Below, piece after piece: positions 1 through 8,850 of a stretch of DNA of 64,000 nucleotides; position 1 is the first letter of the stretch; each line of letters opens with the position of its first letter. Below the pieces are notes generated by a model. That model ran no database searches. It saw only the letters and a program-made list of their open reading frames with translations, and was not told the DNA's origin. This DNA is from Streptomyces sp. NBC_00273 (GTDB lineage Bacteria; Actinomycetota; Actinomycetes; Streptomycetales; Streptomycetaceae): contig NZ_CP108067.1 of the NCBI RefSeq assembly GCF_036178145.1, forward strand, positions 9,129,001 to 9,193,000, written 5' to 3'. The translations under genes and the position numbers were made by a program.

Positions 1-189
1 GAGGGCGCCCTGGCGGTCGGCCTCCTTGCCCCCGCCCCCGGGATCACCCGTGGCCACGCGCAGGGCCAGCATTCCGACCAGTGCGTACAGCACCCCGCGG
101 GCCAGCAGCCCGCAGCGCGCCGTGACCTCGCGGCCCCCGCCACCGCGGGACGCGGCCCGGACGCCGCTGCGTGCGCGGCCGTTCCCCAT
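1..189 (-). CDS. DUF1206 membrane protein, N-terminal part (cut by window edge)
   Basis: The reverse strand from the ATG at 189 reads 63 codons to the window edge without a stop. The translation has a basic start, then ARCGLLARGVLYALVGMLALRVA and a glycine-rich stretch ending in DRQGAL, which is the opening of a DUF1206 repeat (a two-helix membrane unit; full proteins are about 270 residues with three units). It begins 5 nt after the stop of the SRPBCC gene on the same strand, with GAGG about 12 nt before the ATG, so the two are probably one operon. Function of DUF1206 is unknown; I infer only an inner-membrane location. Confidence 0.72.
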   Translation of the reverse strand, partial: MGNGRARSGVRAASRGGGGREVTARCGLLARGVLYALVGMLALRVATGDPGGGGKEADRQGAL

Positions 190-194
190 CGGGG

Positions 195-644
195 TCAGAC
201 CTCGCCCCGCCAGGCGCCCGTCTCGGCTCCGCGGGACTCGATGAACTGCTTGAACCGCTTCAGGTCCCCGGCGACCTGGCGCTTGACGAAGCCGAGCTTG
301 TCGGCGGCGCTCTCGGCCAACCCCTCGGGCACCCAGTTCATGTGCAGGACGACCTTGGTGGTGGTCGCGTCGATCGGCTGGAAGGTCACCAACCCGGCCT
401 GGCGCGTCTCCCCGCCCACCGTCATCCACGCGACGCGGCGGTCCGGGAACTGCTCGGTGATCTGCGCGTCGAACTCACGCCGCACGCCGTTCACGTTCGT
501 CACCCAGTGGGTGAGCGTGTCCGTGCGCTGTTCGATGCGTTCGACCCCCTCCATGAAAGCGGGGAACTCCTCGAACTGCGTCCACTGGTTGTAAGCCGTC
601 CGTGCCGGAACGTTGACCTCGACGTACTCCTCGACGTGCGACAT
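195..644 (-). CDS. SRPBCC family protein (polyketide cyclase/dehydrase-like)
   Basis: 149 residues. The N-terminus (VEEYVEVNVPARTAYNQW) and the pattern FEEFPAFMEGVERI ... VTFQPIDATTTKVVLHMNWVPEG match the SRPBCC/START-like fold used as a hydrophobic ligand cavity, here the Streptomyces cyclase/dehydrase subfamily often linked to envelope or stress genes. The final helix includes DLKRFKQFIES. It is soluble and has no signal peptide. It is followed 5 nt later by a DUF1206 membrane protein gene. The ligand cannot be deduced from sequence. Start ATG at 644 is the only good one. Confidence 0.88.
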   Translation of the reverse strand: MSHVEEYVEVNVPARTAYNQWTQFEEFPAFMEGVERIEQRTDTLTHWVTNVNGVRREFDAQITEQFPDRRVAWMTVGGETRQAGLVTFQPIDATTTKVVLHMNWVPEGLAESAADKLGFVKRQVAGDLKRFKQFIESRGAETGAWRGEV

Positions 645-938
645 GCGTACCCCTTCCGTGTCGTCGGCGGCCCCGCCCCGCGTCCCGCGATGCCGGTCAC
701 CGCCGCCAGGACCCTGTAGGACCGCGGCCGCACGCGGTGCCCGGGGGGAGGGGGCACCGGCGTGCGGCCGCGGATCTCGGCGGGTCGCCGCCCCGCTCGA
801 AACGGCGACCCGCCGACATCTACGCGTCTGGCCCCGAATCGGGGGCTCAAACAGGACCGGGGGAAAGAATTCGTGCCGTGCCGCCCCGGCCTGCTCGCCC
901 GCGCCCGCCGCATGGTCGGGCCACCGCTCCGCAGACGC
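645..938. other. intergenic, nothing supportable
   Basis: About 290 bp upstream of the SRPBCC gene and downstream of the 40-residue peptide gene. All frames here give arginine/proline-rich shadow translations. It presumably holds the SRPBCC promoter, but I see no clear element. Confidence 0.5.
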
Positions 939-1061
939 CTACCGGTGCCGGGCCAGGCTGTGGAGCAGGACGAGGAGGGCGAACGCGATGACGGCCAGAT
1001 GGAGCCAGGCGGGGCCGGGCGCCGGGGTCAGGGCCAGGGAGTCGAGCGCGTGGGATGTCAT
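939..1061 (-). CDS. small single-pass membrane peptide (40 aa)
   Basis: On the reverse strand an ATG at 1061 opens 40 codons ending in TAG at 939. The product begins MTSHALDSLALTPAPGPAW and continues with one hydrophobic helix (HLAVIAFALLVLLHSLA) and a basic tail RHR, a normal inside-positive membrane anchor. A GGCAGG stretch lies about 9 nt before the start. It is too short for ordinary gene finders. It lies 104 bp after the RsbW-like gene on the same strand. Function unknown; the reading frame is short, so chance occurrence is possible. Confidence 0.5.
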   Translation of the reverse strand: MTSHALDSLALTPAPGPAWLHLAVIAFALLVLLHSLARHR

Positions 1062-1165
1062 ACCGCGCGCCTGCCCCCGTCACGCGCAACGAAGCGGGTA
1101 CGGGGACGAGTACGCGGGGGCGGCCCGGCCCGGCGGCACGGGCGGCCCCGCGCGGCCCGGCCGGG

Positions 1166-1630
1166 TCACAGCCCCGTGGACCTGCCCGAGGTCAGCCGTG
1201 ACGCCTCGATCTCGGCCCAGACGGCCTTGCCGTGCTCATGGGTGTGCGTGCCCCAGCGATCGGAGACGCGCTCCACGATGTAGAGGCCGTGGCCGCCCGG
1301 CAGGGCACGCTGCGGGGACGGGTGGCGGCGGGGCGGCGTCGTCGTGCCGTCGAAGACCTCGATCCGCAGGACCTCACCGGCCGAGAGCGCGAGCTCGATG
1401 CAACCCCCCGCATGCAGTGACGCGTTGGTCAGCAGCTCGGACACCAGGAGCAAGGCGTCCTCGGACGTCTCGGTCCCGCTCCAGCCCCAGTCGAGCAGGG
1501 CCTGGCGCGTGAAGTCGCGGCCCTTGGCCACGGGCCCGCGTACGCCCGCCAGGGCGAGCCGACGGCGCTGCCCCGCGACGGAAAACCCGGCAGGCCTACG
1601 ATCGCCGGTTTCCGGCCCGATCGTTTCCAC
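1166..1630 (-). CDS. RsbW-like anti-sigma factor / HATPase_c_2 ATP-binding protein
   Basis: 154 residues, GTG start preceded by GGGGGTGAAAG. The Bergerat fold is clear: N-box LLVSELLTNASLHAG at about residues 62-76, then the G-box region GGHGLYIVERVSDRWG at about 112-127. Proteins of this size in Streptomyces are serine kinase/anti-sigma switches that bind sigma factors or phosphorylate STAS antagonists. Its neighbours (MEDS/ATPase, STAS, sigma factor) fit that role. Many Streptomyces paralogues exist, so the exact partner is unknown. Confidence 0.85.
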   Translation of the reverse strand: METIGPETGDRRPAGFSVAGQRRRLALAGVRGPVAKGRDFTRQALLDWGWSGTETSEDALLLVSELLTNASLHAGGCIELALSAGEVLRIEVFDGTTTPPRRHPSPQRALPGGHGLYIVERVSDRWGTHTHEHGKAVWAEIEASRLTSGRSTGL

Positions 1631-1745
1631 TGTGGTCTTTCACCCCCACCGTTGACATTGGTCTCTGTTCGCGGGAACGAACAGGCCCCGTGGGGCCGAG
1701 GACACCCGAGTACGCGAGTGACAGTCTAAGGGGACCGCCGGTCGC

Positions 1746-2714
1746 TCAGAAGATTGTCATGTGCAGTCTCAGAGTGAAGCCGCCGTCCGAGGCGCGGATC
1801 TCCACCAAGTCGCACAGCTGGTGGATCATCCACAGGCCCCGGCCGCCGTCGACCGACGCCAGGGAGGGGCGGCGGCGGCCCGCCAACGGGTCGGCGAGGT
1901 GACCGCCGTCGCGGATCTCCGCCACGACCTCGGCACCCGCACCCGTACCGGATCCGGCGGTGCTCCACAGCCGGAGCGCGCCGCTCCCGCCCCCGTGGGC
2001 GAGGGAGTTGGCGGCGGCCTCGCCGACCGCCAGGACGAGGTCGCCGCGCCGCGCCGCGCTCAGGGCCGCGCCCCGGGCGAAGGCCTCGGCGTACGCACGC
2101 ACCTCGCCCAGCTGCCCGCGGGTGTAGGCGAGCCAGGGCGCAGCGCCGTCGGGCTCGGGCAGGGGGTCGTCGCAGTCGGCGCAGACCGACGCGGCGTCCG
2201 CGTAGTCCGGGCTCGTCAGGGTCGTGCCGTCCTCCAGCAGCGTGGGATGCGTACGCCGGGCATCGGACACCACGGCGGCCGGCAGGCCGAGGACGTCGTA
2301 CGGGCACAGGACGGCGGCCTGCCGCCCCGCGAAGGCGGTGTTGATGAGCGCCTCGTGACGCGTGGCCTCCAGCACCTCGGCCCGCGAGCGACCGGGCCAG
2401 ATCGGCTCGCCCACGATCCGGGCCGGCCGGCCCGCGTGCAGGTCGGCGAACTCCTGCAGGGCGGCCAGGATGCGGCCGGGATTGCGGCCCAGGTGCGTCA
2501 TGTCCGTCCAGGTGACCCCGGTCGCGGCGGTGCCGAGGTCTTCGCGCAGGGCGTCCAGCCGCGGGCCGGGCACGGCCACGAGCACCGGCTCGTCGGCCGC
2601 GAGGGCGGCCCGTACGAACCCGCCCACGCCTGCCAGGTAGTCCGCCTCACCCCGGTAGAAGAGGGCGGGGTGGACGAAGGCCCCGGAGGCGCCGGACGCA
2701 GGAAGACGGATCAT
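1746..2714 (-). CDS. MEDS domain protein with C-terminal HATPase (anti-sigma/sensor kinase)
   Basis: 322 residues. Residues 1-180 form a MEDS (DcmR-type sensory) domain, opening with FVHPALFYRGEADYLAGVGGF and containing RIVGEPIWPGRS and ALINTAF. The C-terminal half has a Bergerat ATPase: N-box GEAAANSLAHGG and G-box DGGRGLWMIHQLCDLVEI. The ATG at 2714 overlaps the STAS stop as ATGA, so translation is coupled; a longer upstream extension in this frame is arginine-rich and not convincing. In Streptomyces such MEDS-ATPase proteins sit in sigma factor operons. I infer a ligand- or redox-responsive anti-sigma regulator of the sigma factor at 3167. Confidence 0.85.
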   Translation of the reverse strand: MIRLPASGASGAFVHPALFYRGEADYLAGVGGFVRAALAADEPVLVAVPGPRLDALREDLGTAATGVTWTDMTHLGRNPGRILAALQEFADLHAGRPARIVGEPIWPGRSRAEVLEATRHEALINTAFAGRQAAVLCPYDVLGLPAAVVSDARRTHPTLLEDGTTLTSPDYADAASVCADCDDPLPEPDGAAPWLAYTRGQLGEVRAYAEAFARGAALSAARRGDLVLAVGEAAANSLAHGGGSGALRLWSTAGSGTGAGAEVVAEIRDGGHLADPLAGRRRPSLASVDGGRGLWMIHQLCDLVEIRASDGGFTLRLHMTIF

Positions 2715-3157
2715 GCTGCGACCTCCAGCGCGGCGCATTCGTCCGGGAACATCTCCACGAGCTTGCGGAGCGAGTATGGCGGGTGGTGGAGCAGCAGGCG
2801 ACGCCCCTGGCCGGTAACGGTGGCGTTGGCCTGCACCAGGGCGGCCACTGCGGCCGTGTCCAGGAAGGGCACGGCGGAGAGGTCGAGATGGACGACCGGG
2901 CCGGGGATCCGGGTGACGACGCCGAGCGCCGCGCCCAGGATCGCCCGGGTGTCGAGGTCGCAGCTGCCGCTCAGCAGGGCACCGGGGCGGTCGCGCAACG
3001 GCCGGGCGGTCAGCGTCGCCGCCGTACCCGTCGAGGCGTTGGCGCTCCGCACGACCGCGTCCGCCCACGTCCCGTCGTCGTAGAGCGCCTGCGCGCCGAC
3101 GGGCGGGACGAGGGGGACGGGCGGGACGGATCCGTCGTTCCGGTGGGGTGAGGGCAT
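2711..3157 (-). CDS. STAS domain anti-sigma factor antagonist
   Basis: 148 residues. After a proline-rich 20-residue leader the STAS fold is visible: LSGSCDLDTRAILGAAL, VVHLDLSAVPFLDTAAVAALVQANATV. The phosphorylatable position has Asp-Thr (FLDTAA) where classic antagonists have Ser/Thr. It starts 9 nt after the sigma factor stop and overlaps the MEDS/ATPase gene by ATGA, making a three-gene operon (sigma, STAS, MEDS-ATPase). Its expected job is to sequester an RsbW-like protein and free the sigma factor. Confidence 0.85.
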   Translation of the reverse strand: MPSPHRNDGSVPPVPLVPPVGAQALYDDGTWADAVVRSANASTGTAATLTARPLRDRPGALLSGSCDLDTRAILGAALGVVTRIPGPVVHLDLSAVPFLDTAAVAALVQANATVTGQGRRLLLHHPPYSLRKLVEMFPDECAALEVAA

Positions 3158-3166
3158 GCCCGCTGC

Positions 3167-4093
3167 CTACACCGAGAGCATTCCGGCGCGCAGCCGGGCC
3201 AGGGTCCGCGACAGCAGGCGCGAGACCTGCATCTGTGAGATGCCCAGTTCCGCGCCGATCTCCGCCTGCGTCCTGTCCTCGCCGAAGCGCAGCCGCAGGA
3301 TCGTCCGGTCACGTTCGTCCAGTTGCTCCAGCAGGGGCGCCAGGGTGTGGAACTCCTCGAAGAGCTCCATGGCGGGATCGACCTCACCGAGCCGGTCCGC
3401 CAGCGGACGCGTCGTCCGGCTCGTCGTCGTCGACGGCTCGTCGCCCTCGGCGCAGGTGTCCAGGGAACCGCTCGTGTAGCCGTTCGCGGCGACCAGCCCT
3501 TCGACGACCTGTTCCTCGGTCAGTTCGAGGTGCTGGGCGACCTCCTTGACCGTGGGGGACCGCCCCAGCAGCTCGGTCAGGGCCTCCTGGGCCCTGGCGA
3601 GCTCCGTACGCCGTTCCTGCAAACGGCGCGGGACGTGCACCGCCCAGGTGGTGTCACGGAAGTAGCGCTTGATCTCGCCGGTGATGTAGGGGAGGGCCAG
3701 GGTGGAGAACTCGACCTCGCGTTCGGGCTCGTAGCGGTCGATGGCCTTGATGAGACCGATGGTCCCCACCTGGATGATGTCGTCCATGTCCAGACCCCCG
3801 CCCAACACGCGGGAGCGGAAGCGCCGCGCGGCGAACTGAACCAGCGACAGGTTCATCTCGATCAGGGTGTTGCGGGCGTACTGGTACTCGCGCGTGCCCT
3901 CTTCCAGGGCGCCGAGCTGCAAGAAGAAGAGCTTCGACAGCTCGCGCGCGTCGGCGGGCGCCATCTCCCGGGCGTTCTGCACCTCCGGCAGTTCCACGTC
4001 CTGCCGTGGGGCCTCCACGGCGCCGGGCACAGCGGGCGTCAGGTACGCGTCTGTTGCACGAATGGGGCCTGCGACGGTGGCCGAGCGAGACAT
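3167..4093 (-). CDS. SigB/SigF/SigG-type RNA polymerase sigma factor
   Basis: 308 residues from the ATG at 4093, chosen because GGGAGGG lies 10 nt upstream; an in-frame ATG at 4147 lacks one. Region 2: NLSLVQFAARRFRSRVLGGG, DMDDIIQVGTIGLIKAIDRYEP and TLALPYITGEIKRYFRDTTW; region 3: VHVPRRLQERRTELARA; region 4.2 helix-turn-helix: RTQAEIGAELGISQMQVSRLLSRTL. This is the group 3 SigB/F/G subfamily, which in Streptomyces controls osmotic, oxidative and developmental responses. First gene of an operon with STAS and MEDS-ATPase regulators, divergent from a second STAS gene. Confidence 0.93.
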   Translation of the reverse strand: MSRSATVAGPIRATDAYLTPAVPGAVEAPRQDVELPEVQNAREMAPADARELSKLFFLQLGALEEGTREYQYARNTLIEMNLSLVQFAARRFRSRVLGGGLDMDDIIQVGTIGLIKAIDRYEPEREVEFSTLALPYITGEIKRYFRDTTWAVHVPRRLQERRTELARAQEALTELLGRSPTVKEVAQHLELTEEQVVEGLVAANGYTSGSLDTCAEGDEPSTTTSRTTRPLADRLGEVDPAMELFEEFHTLAPLLEQLDERDRTILRLRFGEDRTQAEIGAELGISQMQVSRLLSRTLARLRAGMLSV

Positions 4094-4316
4094 GGTGGCC
4101 GTTCCCTCCCGATTGACTGACGGCTGCTGGGGCGCTTGTGCCCGCACTTCACGCCCTTACACGCCCCTCGCGAACAATCTTTCTCCGCGGCTGCCGCCGA
4201 AGAGGTGGCGCCGACCTCCGGATGCGAGTGCCGCGGGGCTCGGCACCCTCGATCGGCCGGCGAGCAGGCATACTCCCTTGCGGAAGCCGTACAGGTGACG
4301 ATCCGGGGAGGCGGAC

Positions 4317-4664
4317 ATGACCGGAGCAGGGGACGCGAACCACCAAGGCGTCGTCGGGGACAGCTACCTGGCCGGAGCCGGGTGGGTGGTGGCGGCGCAC
4401 GGGGAGCTCGACCAGGACACGCTGGCCCCGCTCCAGGAGGCGCTCGCCTCTGCCGCGGACCAGCACGGGCTGGTGGTCCTGGACGCGGGCTCCATCACCT
4501 TCGGAGACTCCTCGTTCCTGAACCTGCTGCTGCGGATGCACCACCTCACTACGCTGCGCATCGCCGCCCCGGGCGAGCAACTCCGCCGTCTCTTCGCCCT
4601 GACGGGCGCCGATACGGTCCTCTCCCTCCACCCGAGCGTCGAGGACGCCGTCGGCGGGTCGTGA
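4317..4664 (+). CDS. STAS domain protein, anti-sigma factor antagonist
   Basis: 115 residues; ATG preceded by GGGGAGGCGGAC. STAS core: WVVAAHGELDQDTLAPLQEALASA, LVVLDAGSITFGDSSFLNLLLRMHH, TLRIAAPGEQLRRLFALTGAD. The conserved Asp-Ser-Ser (GDSSFL) gives a canonical phosphorylation serine, unlike the STAS protein at 2711. Divergently placed to the sigma factor and followed by the hybrid kinase and PP2C phosphatase, it is the likely substrate for the phosphatase at 8847 and for one of the RsbW-like kinases. Confidence 0.9.
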   Translation: MTGAGDANHQGVVGDSYLAGAGWVVAAHGELDQDTLAPLQEALASAADQHGLVVLDAGSITFGDSSFLNLLLRMHHLTTLRIAAPGEQLRRLFALTGADTVLSLHPSVEDAVGGS

Positions 4665-4821
4665 CCGGCCGGGCCGCCGTCCCCCACCGTCTCCGTGACC
4701 GGGTGATCAGGTGTGCTTCCGTCGACGATAACCTTCATCACCGGTCGTGCGGCGATCGCGGATCCCCATCACGTCCTGTCCACCGTGCCGGCACGGTCGT
4801 TGTCTAAAGTGAGGTTGGCGG

Positions 4822-7800
4822 ATGGCTGAGCGGGCGGGCACCGAGGCGCCGGGCGGGTCACCGGAGTTCCCCGGCGAGGACGGGATCGGCGAATCGGAAC
4901 TGCGCCAACTCCTGGCCGGCCTGACGGCCGTACGGGACGGGGACTTCCGTACCCGGCTGCCCGATACGGCGGACGGGCTGCTCGGCGAGATCGCCACCGT
5001 GTTCAACGGGATGGCCGACCAACTGTCGCTGTTCACGTCCGAGGTGACCCGCGTGGCCCGCGAGGTGGGCACCGAGGGAACGCTCGGCGGCCAGGCGGAC
5101 GTACCGGGAGTCGGGGGCGCCTGGCTGGACCTCACGGATTCGGTCAACTTCATGGCCGGAAACCTCACGGCCCAGGTGCGCTCCATCGCCCAGGTCGCCA
5201 CGGCCGTGGCCGAGGGCGACCTCTCGCAGAAGATCAACGTCACCGCGCGCGGGGAGATCCTGGAGCTGAAGGAGACCATCAACACGATGGTCGACCAGCT
5301 GTCCGCCTTCGCCGGAGAGGTCACCCGGGTCGCCCGGGAGGTCGGCACCGAGGGTCGGCTCGGCGGTCAGGCGGACGTCAAGGACGTGTCCGGCACCTGG
5401 AAGGACCTCACCGAGTCGGTCAACGTCATGGCCGACAACCTGACCGCCCAGGTGCGCTCGATCGCCGAGGTCACCACCGCGGTGGCCCAGGGCGATCTGA
5501 CGCAGAAGATCCGGGTGGACGCGCGGGGCGAGATCCTGGAGCTGAAGACCACCATCAACACGATGGTCGACCAGCTCTCCGCGTTCGCCGACGAGGTGAC
5601 CCGGGTGGCCCGCGAGGTCGGCACCGAGGGCAACCTGGGTGGCCAGGCCACGGTCCGCGGGGTCTCCGGCACGTGGAAGGACCTCACCGACAACGTCAAC
5701 GTCATGGCGTCCAACCTGACGGGCCAGGTACGTTCCATCGCCCAGGTGGCCACCGCCGTCGCCCGCGGCGACCTCTCTCAGAAGATCATGGTGGAGGCGA
5801 AGGGCGAGGTCGCCGCGCTGGCCGGCGTCATCAACACGATGGTCGACACGCTGTCCGCGTTCGCCGACGAGGTGACCCGGGTGGCCCGGGAGGTCGGCAC
5901 CGAGGGCCGGCTCGGCGGCCAGGCACAGGTTCCCCACGTCGCGGGCACGTGGAAGGACCTCACCGACAACGTCAACTCCATGGCGAACAACCTCACCGGC
6001 CAGGTCCGCAACATCGCGCTCGTCACGACGGCCGTCGCCAACGGCGACCTGTCCAAGAAGATCGACGTGGACGCGCGGGGCGAGATCCTCGAGCTGAAGA
6101 CCACCATCAACACGATGGTCGACCAGCTGTCCTCCTTCGCCGCCGAGGTCACCCGCGTCGCCCGCGAGGTCGGCAGCGAGGGCCGGCTCGGCGGCCAGGC
6201 CGAGGTCGAGGGCGTCTCCGGCACGTGGAAGCGGCTGACCGAGAACGTCAACGAGCTCGCCGGCAACCTCACCCGCCAGGTCCGGGCCATCGCCGAGGTC
6301 GCCAGCGCGGTCGCCGAGGGCGACCTGACCCGCTCGATCACCGTCGACGCCTCGGGCGAGGTCGCCGAGCTCAAGGACAACATCAACTCCATGGTCGGTT
6401 CGCTGCGGGAGAGCACCCGGGCCAACCAGGAGCAGGACTGGCTCAAGTCCAACCTGGCCCGGATCTCCGGCCTGATGCAGGGCCACCGGGACCTCGCCGC
6501 CGTCGCGGAACTCGTCATGGACGAACTGACGCCGCTCGTCGCCGCCCAGTACGGGGCCTTCTACCTCGCCGAGGACGGCCCCGCCGGCCCCCTGCTCATC
6601 CTGGTCGGCTCCTACGGCCGCCCCGCGGGCACCGGCGAGGGCACCGGCTTCGCCCTCGGGGAGTCCCTCGTGGGGCAGGCCGCGCGCAGCCACCGGATCA
6701 TCGCCACCGACCAGGTCCCCGCCGGCTACGTCATCTCCTCGGGGCTCGGCCACACCACCCCGGGCAGCCTGATCATCCTGCCCATCGTCGTGGAGGACCA
6801 GGTCCTCGGGGTGATCGAGCTCGCCTCCTTCTCCGCCTTCACCCCCGTGCACCGGGACTTCCTCGGCCAGTTGATGGAGACCATCGGGGTCAACCTCAAC
6901 ACCATCGTCGCCAACGCCCGTACCGACGAACTCCTGGAGGAGTCCCAGCGGCTGACCGGGGAGCTCCAGGCACGTTCCGAGGAACTCCAGGTCCAGCAGG
7001 TGGAACTGCAGCGCTCCAACGCCGAGCTGGAGGAGAAGGCGGCCCTCCTCGCCAGCCAGAACAGCGACATCGAGGCCAAGAACCTGGAGATCGAACAGGC
7101 CCGGCAGGAACTGGAGGACCGCGCCCGGCAGCTGTCGCGCGCCTCCACCTACAAGTCCGAGTTCCTGGCCAACATGAGCCACGAGCTGCGGACCCCGCTC
7201 AACAGCCTCCTCATCCTCGCCCAGCTGCTCGCCCAGAACCCGACCCGCAACCTCTCCCCGAAGCAGGTCGAGTACGCGGGCATCATCCACTCGGCGGGCT
7301 CGGACCTGTTGCAGCTGATCAACGACATCCTCGACCTCTCGAAGGTCGAGGCGGGGAAGATGGACGTCAACCCCGAGCGGGTGGACCTGCCGCAGCTGCT
7401 GGAGTACGTCGACGCCACCTTCCGCCCGCTGACCACGCAGAAGAGCCTCGACTTCACCGTCACCACCGCCCCCGACGCCCCGGCCGACCTGCTCACCGAC
7501 GACGCGCGCCTGCGCCAGATCCTGCGCAACCTGCTCTCCAACGCGGTCAAGTTCACCGAGCGCGGCGGCGTCGAGCTGCGGATCGAACCCGCGGCGCCGG
7601 CCGAGGTTCCCTCCGGGCTCCCCGGCCGCGCGCCCCTGCTCGCCTTCCGGGTGCGGGACACGGGCATCGGCATCCCGGAGCAGCAGTTGGAGTCCGTCTT
7701 CGGCGCCTTCCAACAGGCCGACGGCACCACCAGCCGCAAGTACGGCGGCACCGGGCTCGGGCTCTCCATCAGCCGCGAGATCGCCCAACTCCTCGGTGGT

Positions 7801-8850
7801 GCCGTCATCGCGGAGAGCACACCGGGCCAGGGCAGCACCTTCACCCTCTACCTGCCGGTCAGCCGGGCGGACTACGAGGAGGAACCCCTCCCCGAGGACG
7901 CCGCGGCGGCCCGGCACGCTGCCGCCGCCGGACGTCCCGTACCGGCCGGCGCCGTCGGCGCGACCGCTCCGGTACCGCAGCAGCGGCGGCCCCGCCGTCT
8001 TCTGGTGATCGAGGAGCGTCCCCGAGGCCTGCTCTCCCTCGTCGCCGAGAGCGCCGACCGGGACCTCACCCCCGACCACCTGCCGCCGGCGGGCCAGCGC
8101 GAGGGCGTCCAGGTGGTCAACGCCACGAGCTCGCGGGAAGCCGCCGCCGCCCTGGCCTCGCACTCCTTCCACTGCGTCGTCCTCGAACTCGACATGCCCG
8201 GCGGCGAGGCCCTGCGCTTCCTCGACGCGCTCGACGGAGACCCGGCGCTCTCCTCCCTCCCGGTCCTCGCGCACAACAACCCCCGCCTGAAGACAGGGCA
8301 GGACCGGGCGCTGCGGGACCGGGCCGCGTCGCGCCGGCTGGAACTGCTGTCGAGCCTGGACGAGCTCCGAGAACGCATCGTGCTGCACCTGTCCGCAGAG
8401 CGGCCGGGGGACGTGCTGCCCCTCGTCCACGAGGAGGCGCAGGACCGGCAGAACGCCCATCCCGTCGACGACGACCTGGCCGGCCGCACCGTCCTCGTCG
8501 TCGACGACGACGCGCGCAACCTGTTCGCGCTCAGCGGGGTGCTGGAACTGCACGGTGTTCGCGTCCTCCACGCGGAGGACGGCCGCAAGGGGATCGACAC
8601 CCTCATCCGCAACGAGGGCGTCGACCTGATCCTGATGGACGTGATGATGCCGGAACTGGACGGCTACGCGGCGACGGCCGAGATCCGGCGGATGCCCGCC
8701 TATGCGGGGCTGCCCATCATCGCGGTCACCGCCAAGGCGATGCCGGGCGACCGCGAGAAGAGTCTCGCCGCCGGAGCCAGCGACTACGTGACCAAGCCGG
8801 TCGACGCCGACGACCTCATCGCCCGCGTCCGGCATTGGCTCACCGGATGA
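4822..8850 (+). CDS. soluble hybrid histidine kinase with tandem HAMP repeats, GAF, HisKA, HATPase and receiver domains
   Basis: 1342 residues, no membrane segment. Residues 30-540: tandem HAMP-type modules, including five 92-residue units starting with [10 protein letters not shown][TS]EG at residues 74, 166, 258, 350 and 442. Residues 560-700: GAF. Residues 700-773: glutamate-rich coiled coil. H-box [11 protein letters not shown] with His787; N-box [14 protein letters not shown] near 904; G-boxes DTGIGIP and [11 protein letters not shown] degenerate receiver near 1060-1190 keeps [11 protein letters not shown]; the final receiver (1223-1340) has VVDDD and phospho-acceptor Asp1273 in [12 protein letters not shown]. 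This is the architecture of group III fungal Nik1-type osmosensor kinases and Streptomyces OsaA-like kinases. A TAAAGT box lies 11 nt before the start. Coupled to the phosphatase at 8847. Confidence 0.95.
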   Translation: MAERAGTEAPGGSPEFPGEDGIGESELRQLLAGLTAVRDGDFRTRLPDTADGLLGEIATVFNGMADQLSLFTSEVTRVAREVGTEGTLGGQADVPGVGGAWLDLTDSVNFMAGNLTAQVRSIAQVATAVAEGDLSQKINVTARGEILELKETINTMVDQLSAFAGEVTRVAREVGTEGRLGGQADVKDVSGTWKDLTESVNVMADNLTAQVRSIAEVTTAVAQGDLTQKIRVDARGEILELKTTINTMVDQLSAFADEVTRVAREVGTEGNLGGQATVRGVSGTWKDLTDNVNVMASNLTGQVRSIAQVATAVARGDLSQKIMVEAKGEVAALAGVINTMVDTLSAFADEVTRVAREVGTEGRLGGQAQVPHVAGTWKDLTDNVNSMANNLTGQVRNIALVTTAVANGDLSKKIDVDARGEILELKTTINTMVDQLSSFAAEVTRVAREVGSEGRLGGQAEVEGVSGTWKRLTENVNELAGNLTRQVRAIAEVASAVAEGDLTRSITVDASGEVAELKDNINSMVGSLRESTRANQEQDWLKSNLARISGLMQGHRDLAAVAELVMDELTPLVAAQYGAFYLAEDGPAGPLLILVGSYGRPAGTGEGTGFALGESLVGQAARSHRIIATDQVPAGYVISSGLGHTTPGSLIILPIVVEDQVLGVIELASFSAFTPVHRDFLGQLMETIGVNLNTIVANARTDELLEESQRLTGELQARSEELQVQQVELQRSNAELEEKAALLASQNSDIEAKNLEIEQARQELEDRARQLSRASTYKSEFLANMSHELRTPLNSLLILAQLLAQNPTRNLSPKQVEYAGIIHSAGSDLLQLINDILDLSKVEAGKMDVNPERVDLPQLLEYVDATFRPLTTQKSLDFTVTTAPDAPADLLTDDARLRQILRNLLSNAVKFTERGGVELRIEPAAPAEVPSGLPGRAPLLAFRVRDTGIGIPEQQLESVFGAFQQADGTTSRKYGGTGLGLSISREIAQLLGGAVIAESTPGQGSTFTLYLPVSRADYEEEPLPEDAAAARHAAAAGRPVPAGAVGATAPVPQQRRPRRLLVIEERPRGLLSLVAESADRDLTPDHLPPAGQREGVQVVNATSSREAAAALASHSFHCVVLELDMPGGEALRFLDALDGDPALSSLPVLAHNNPRLKTGQDRALRDRAASRRLELLSSLDELRERIVLHLSAERPGDVLPLVHEEAQDRQNAHPVDDDLAGRTVLVVDDDARNLFALSGVLELHGVRVLHAEDGRKGIDTLIRNEGVDLILMDVMMPELDGYAATAEIRRMPAYAGLPIIAVTAKAMPGDREKSLAAGASDYVTKPVDADDLIARVRHWLTG
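5041..6420 (+). repeat. five tandem 276-bp HAMP-coding repeats
   Basis: The codons for [10 protein letters not shown] start at 5041, 5317, 5593, 5869 and 6145, an exact 276-bp (92-codon) period with no indels. Each unit carries [13 protein letters not shown], NLT.QVRSIA and GEI.ELK..INTMVD segments. DNA identity is high enough that recombination could change copy number. Confidence 0.93.

Noticed and set aside
1684..1697. GGCCCC-GT-GGGGCC hairpin as terminator
   Set aside because: Two-nucleotide loop and only 6 bp; upstream of the 1166 gene, so weak evidence.
5673..8846. Long open frame within the kinase continuous with the phosphatase frame
   Set aside because: Arg/Pro/Gly-rich shadow of the kinase; the phosphatase begins at the coupled ATG 8847.
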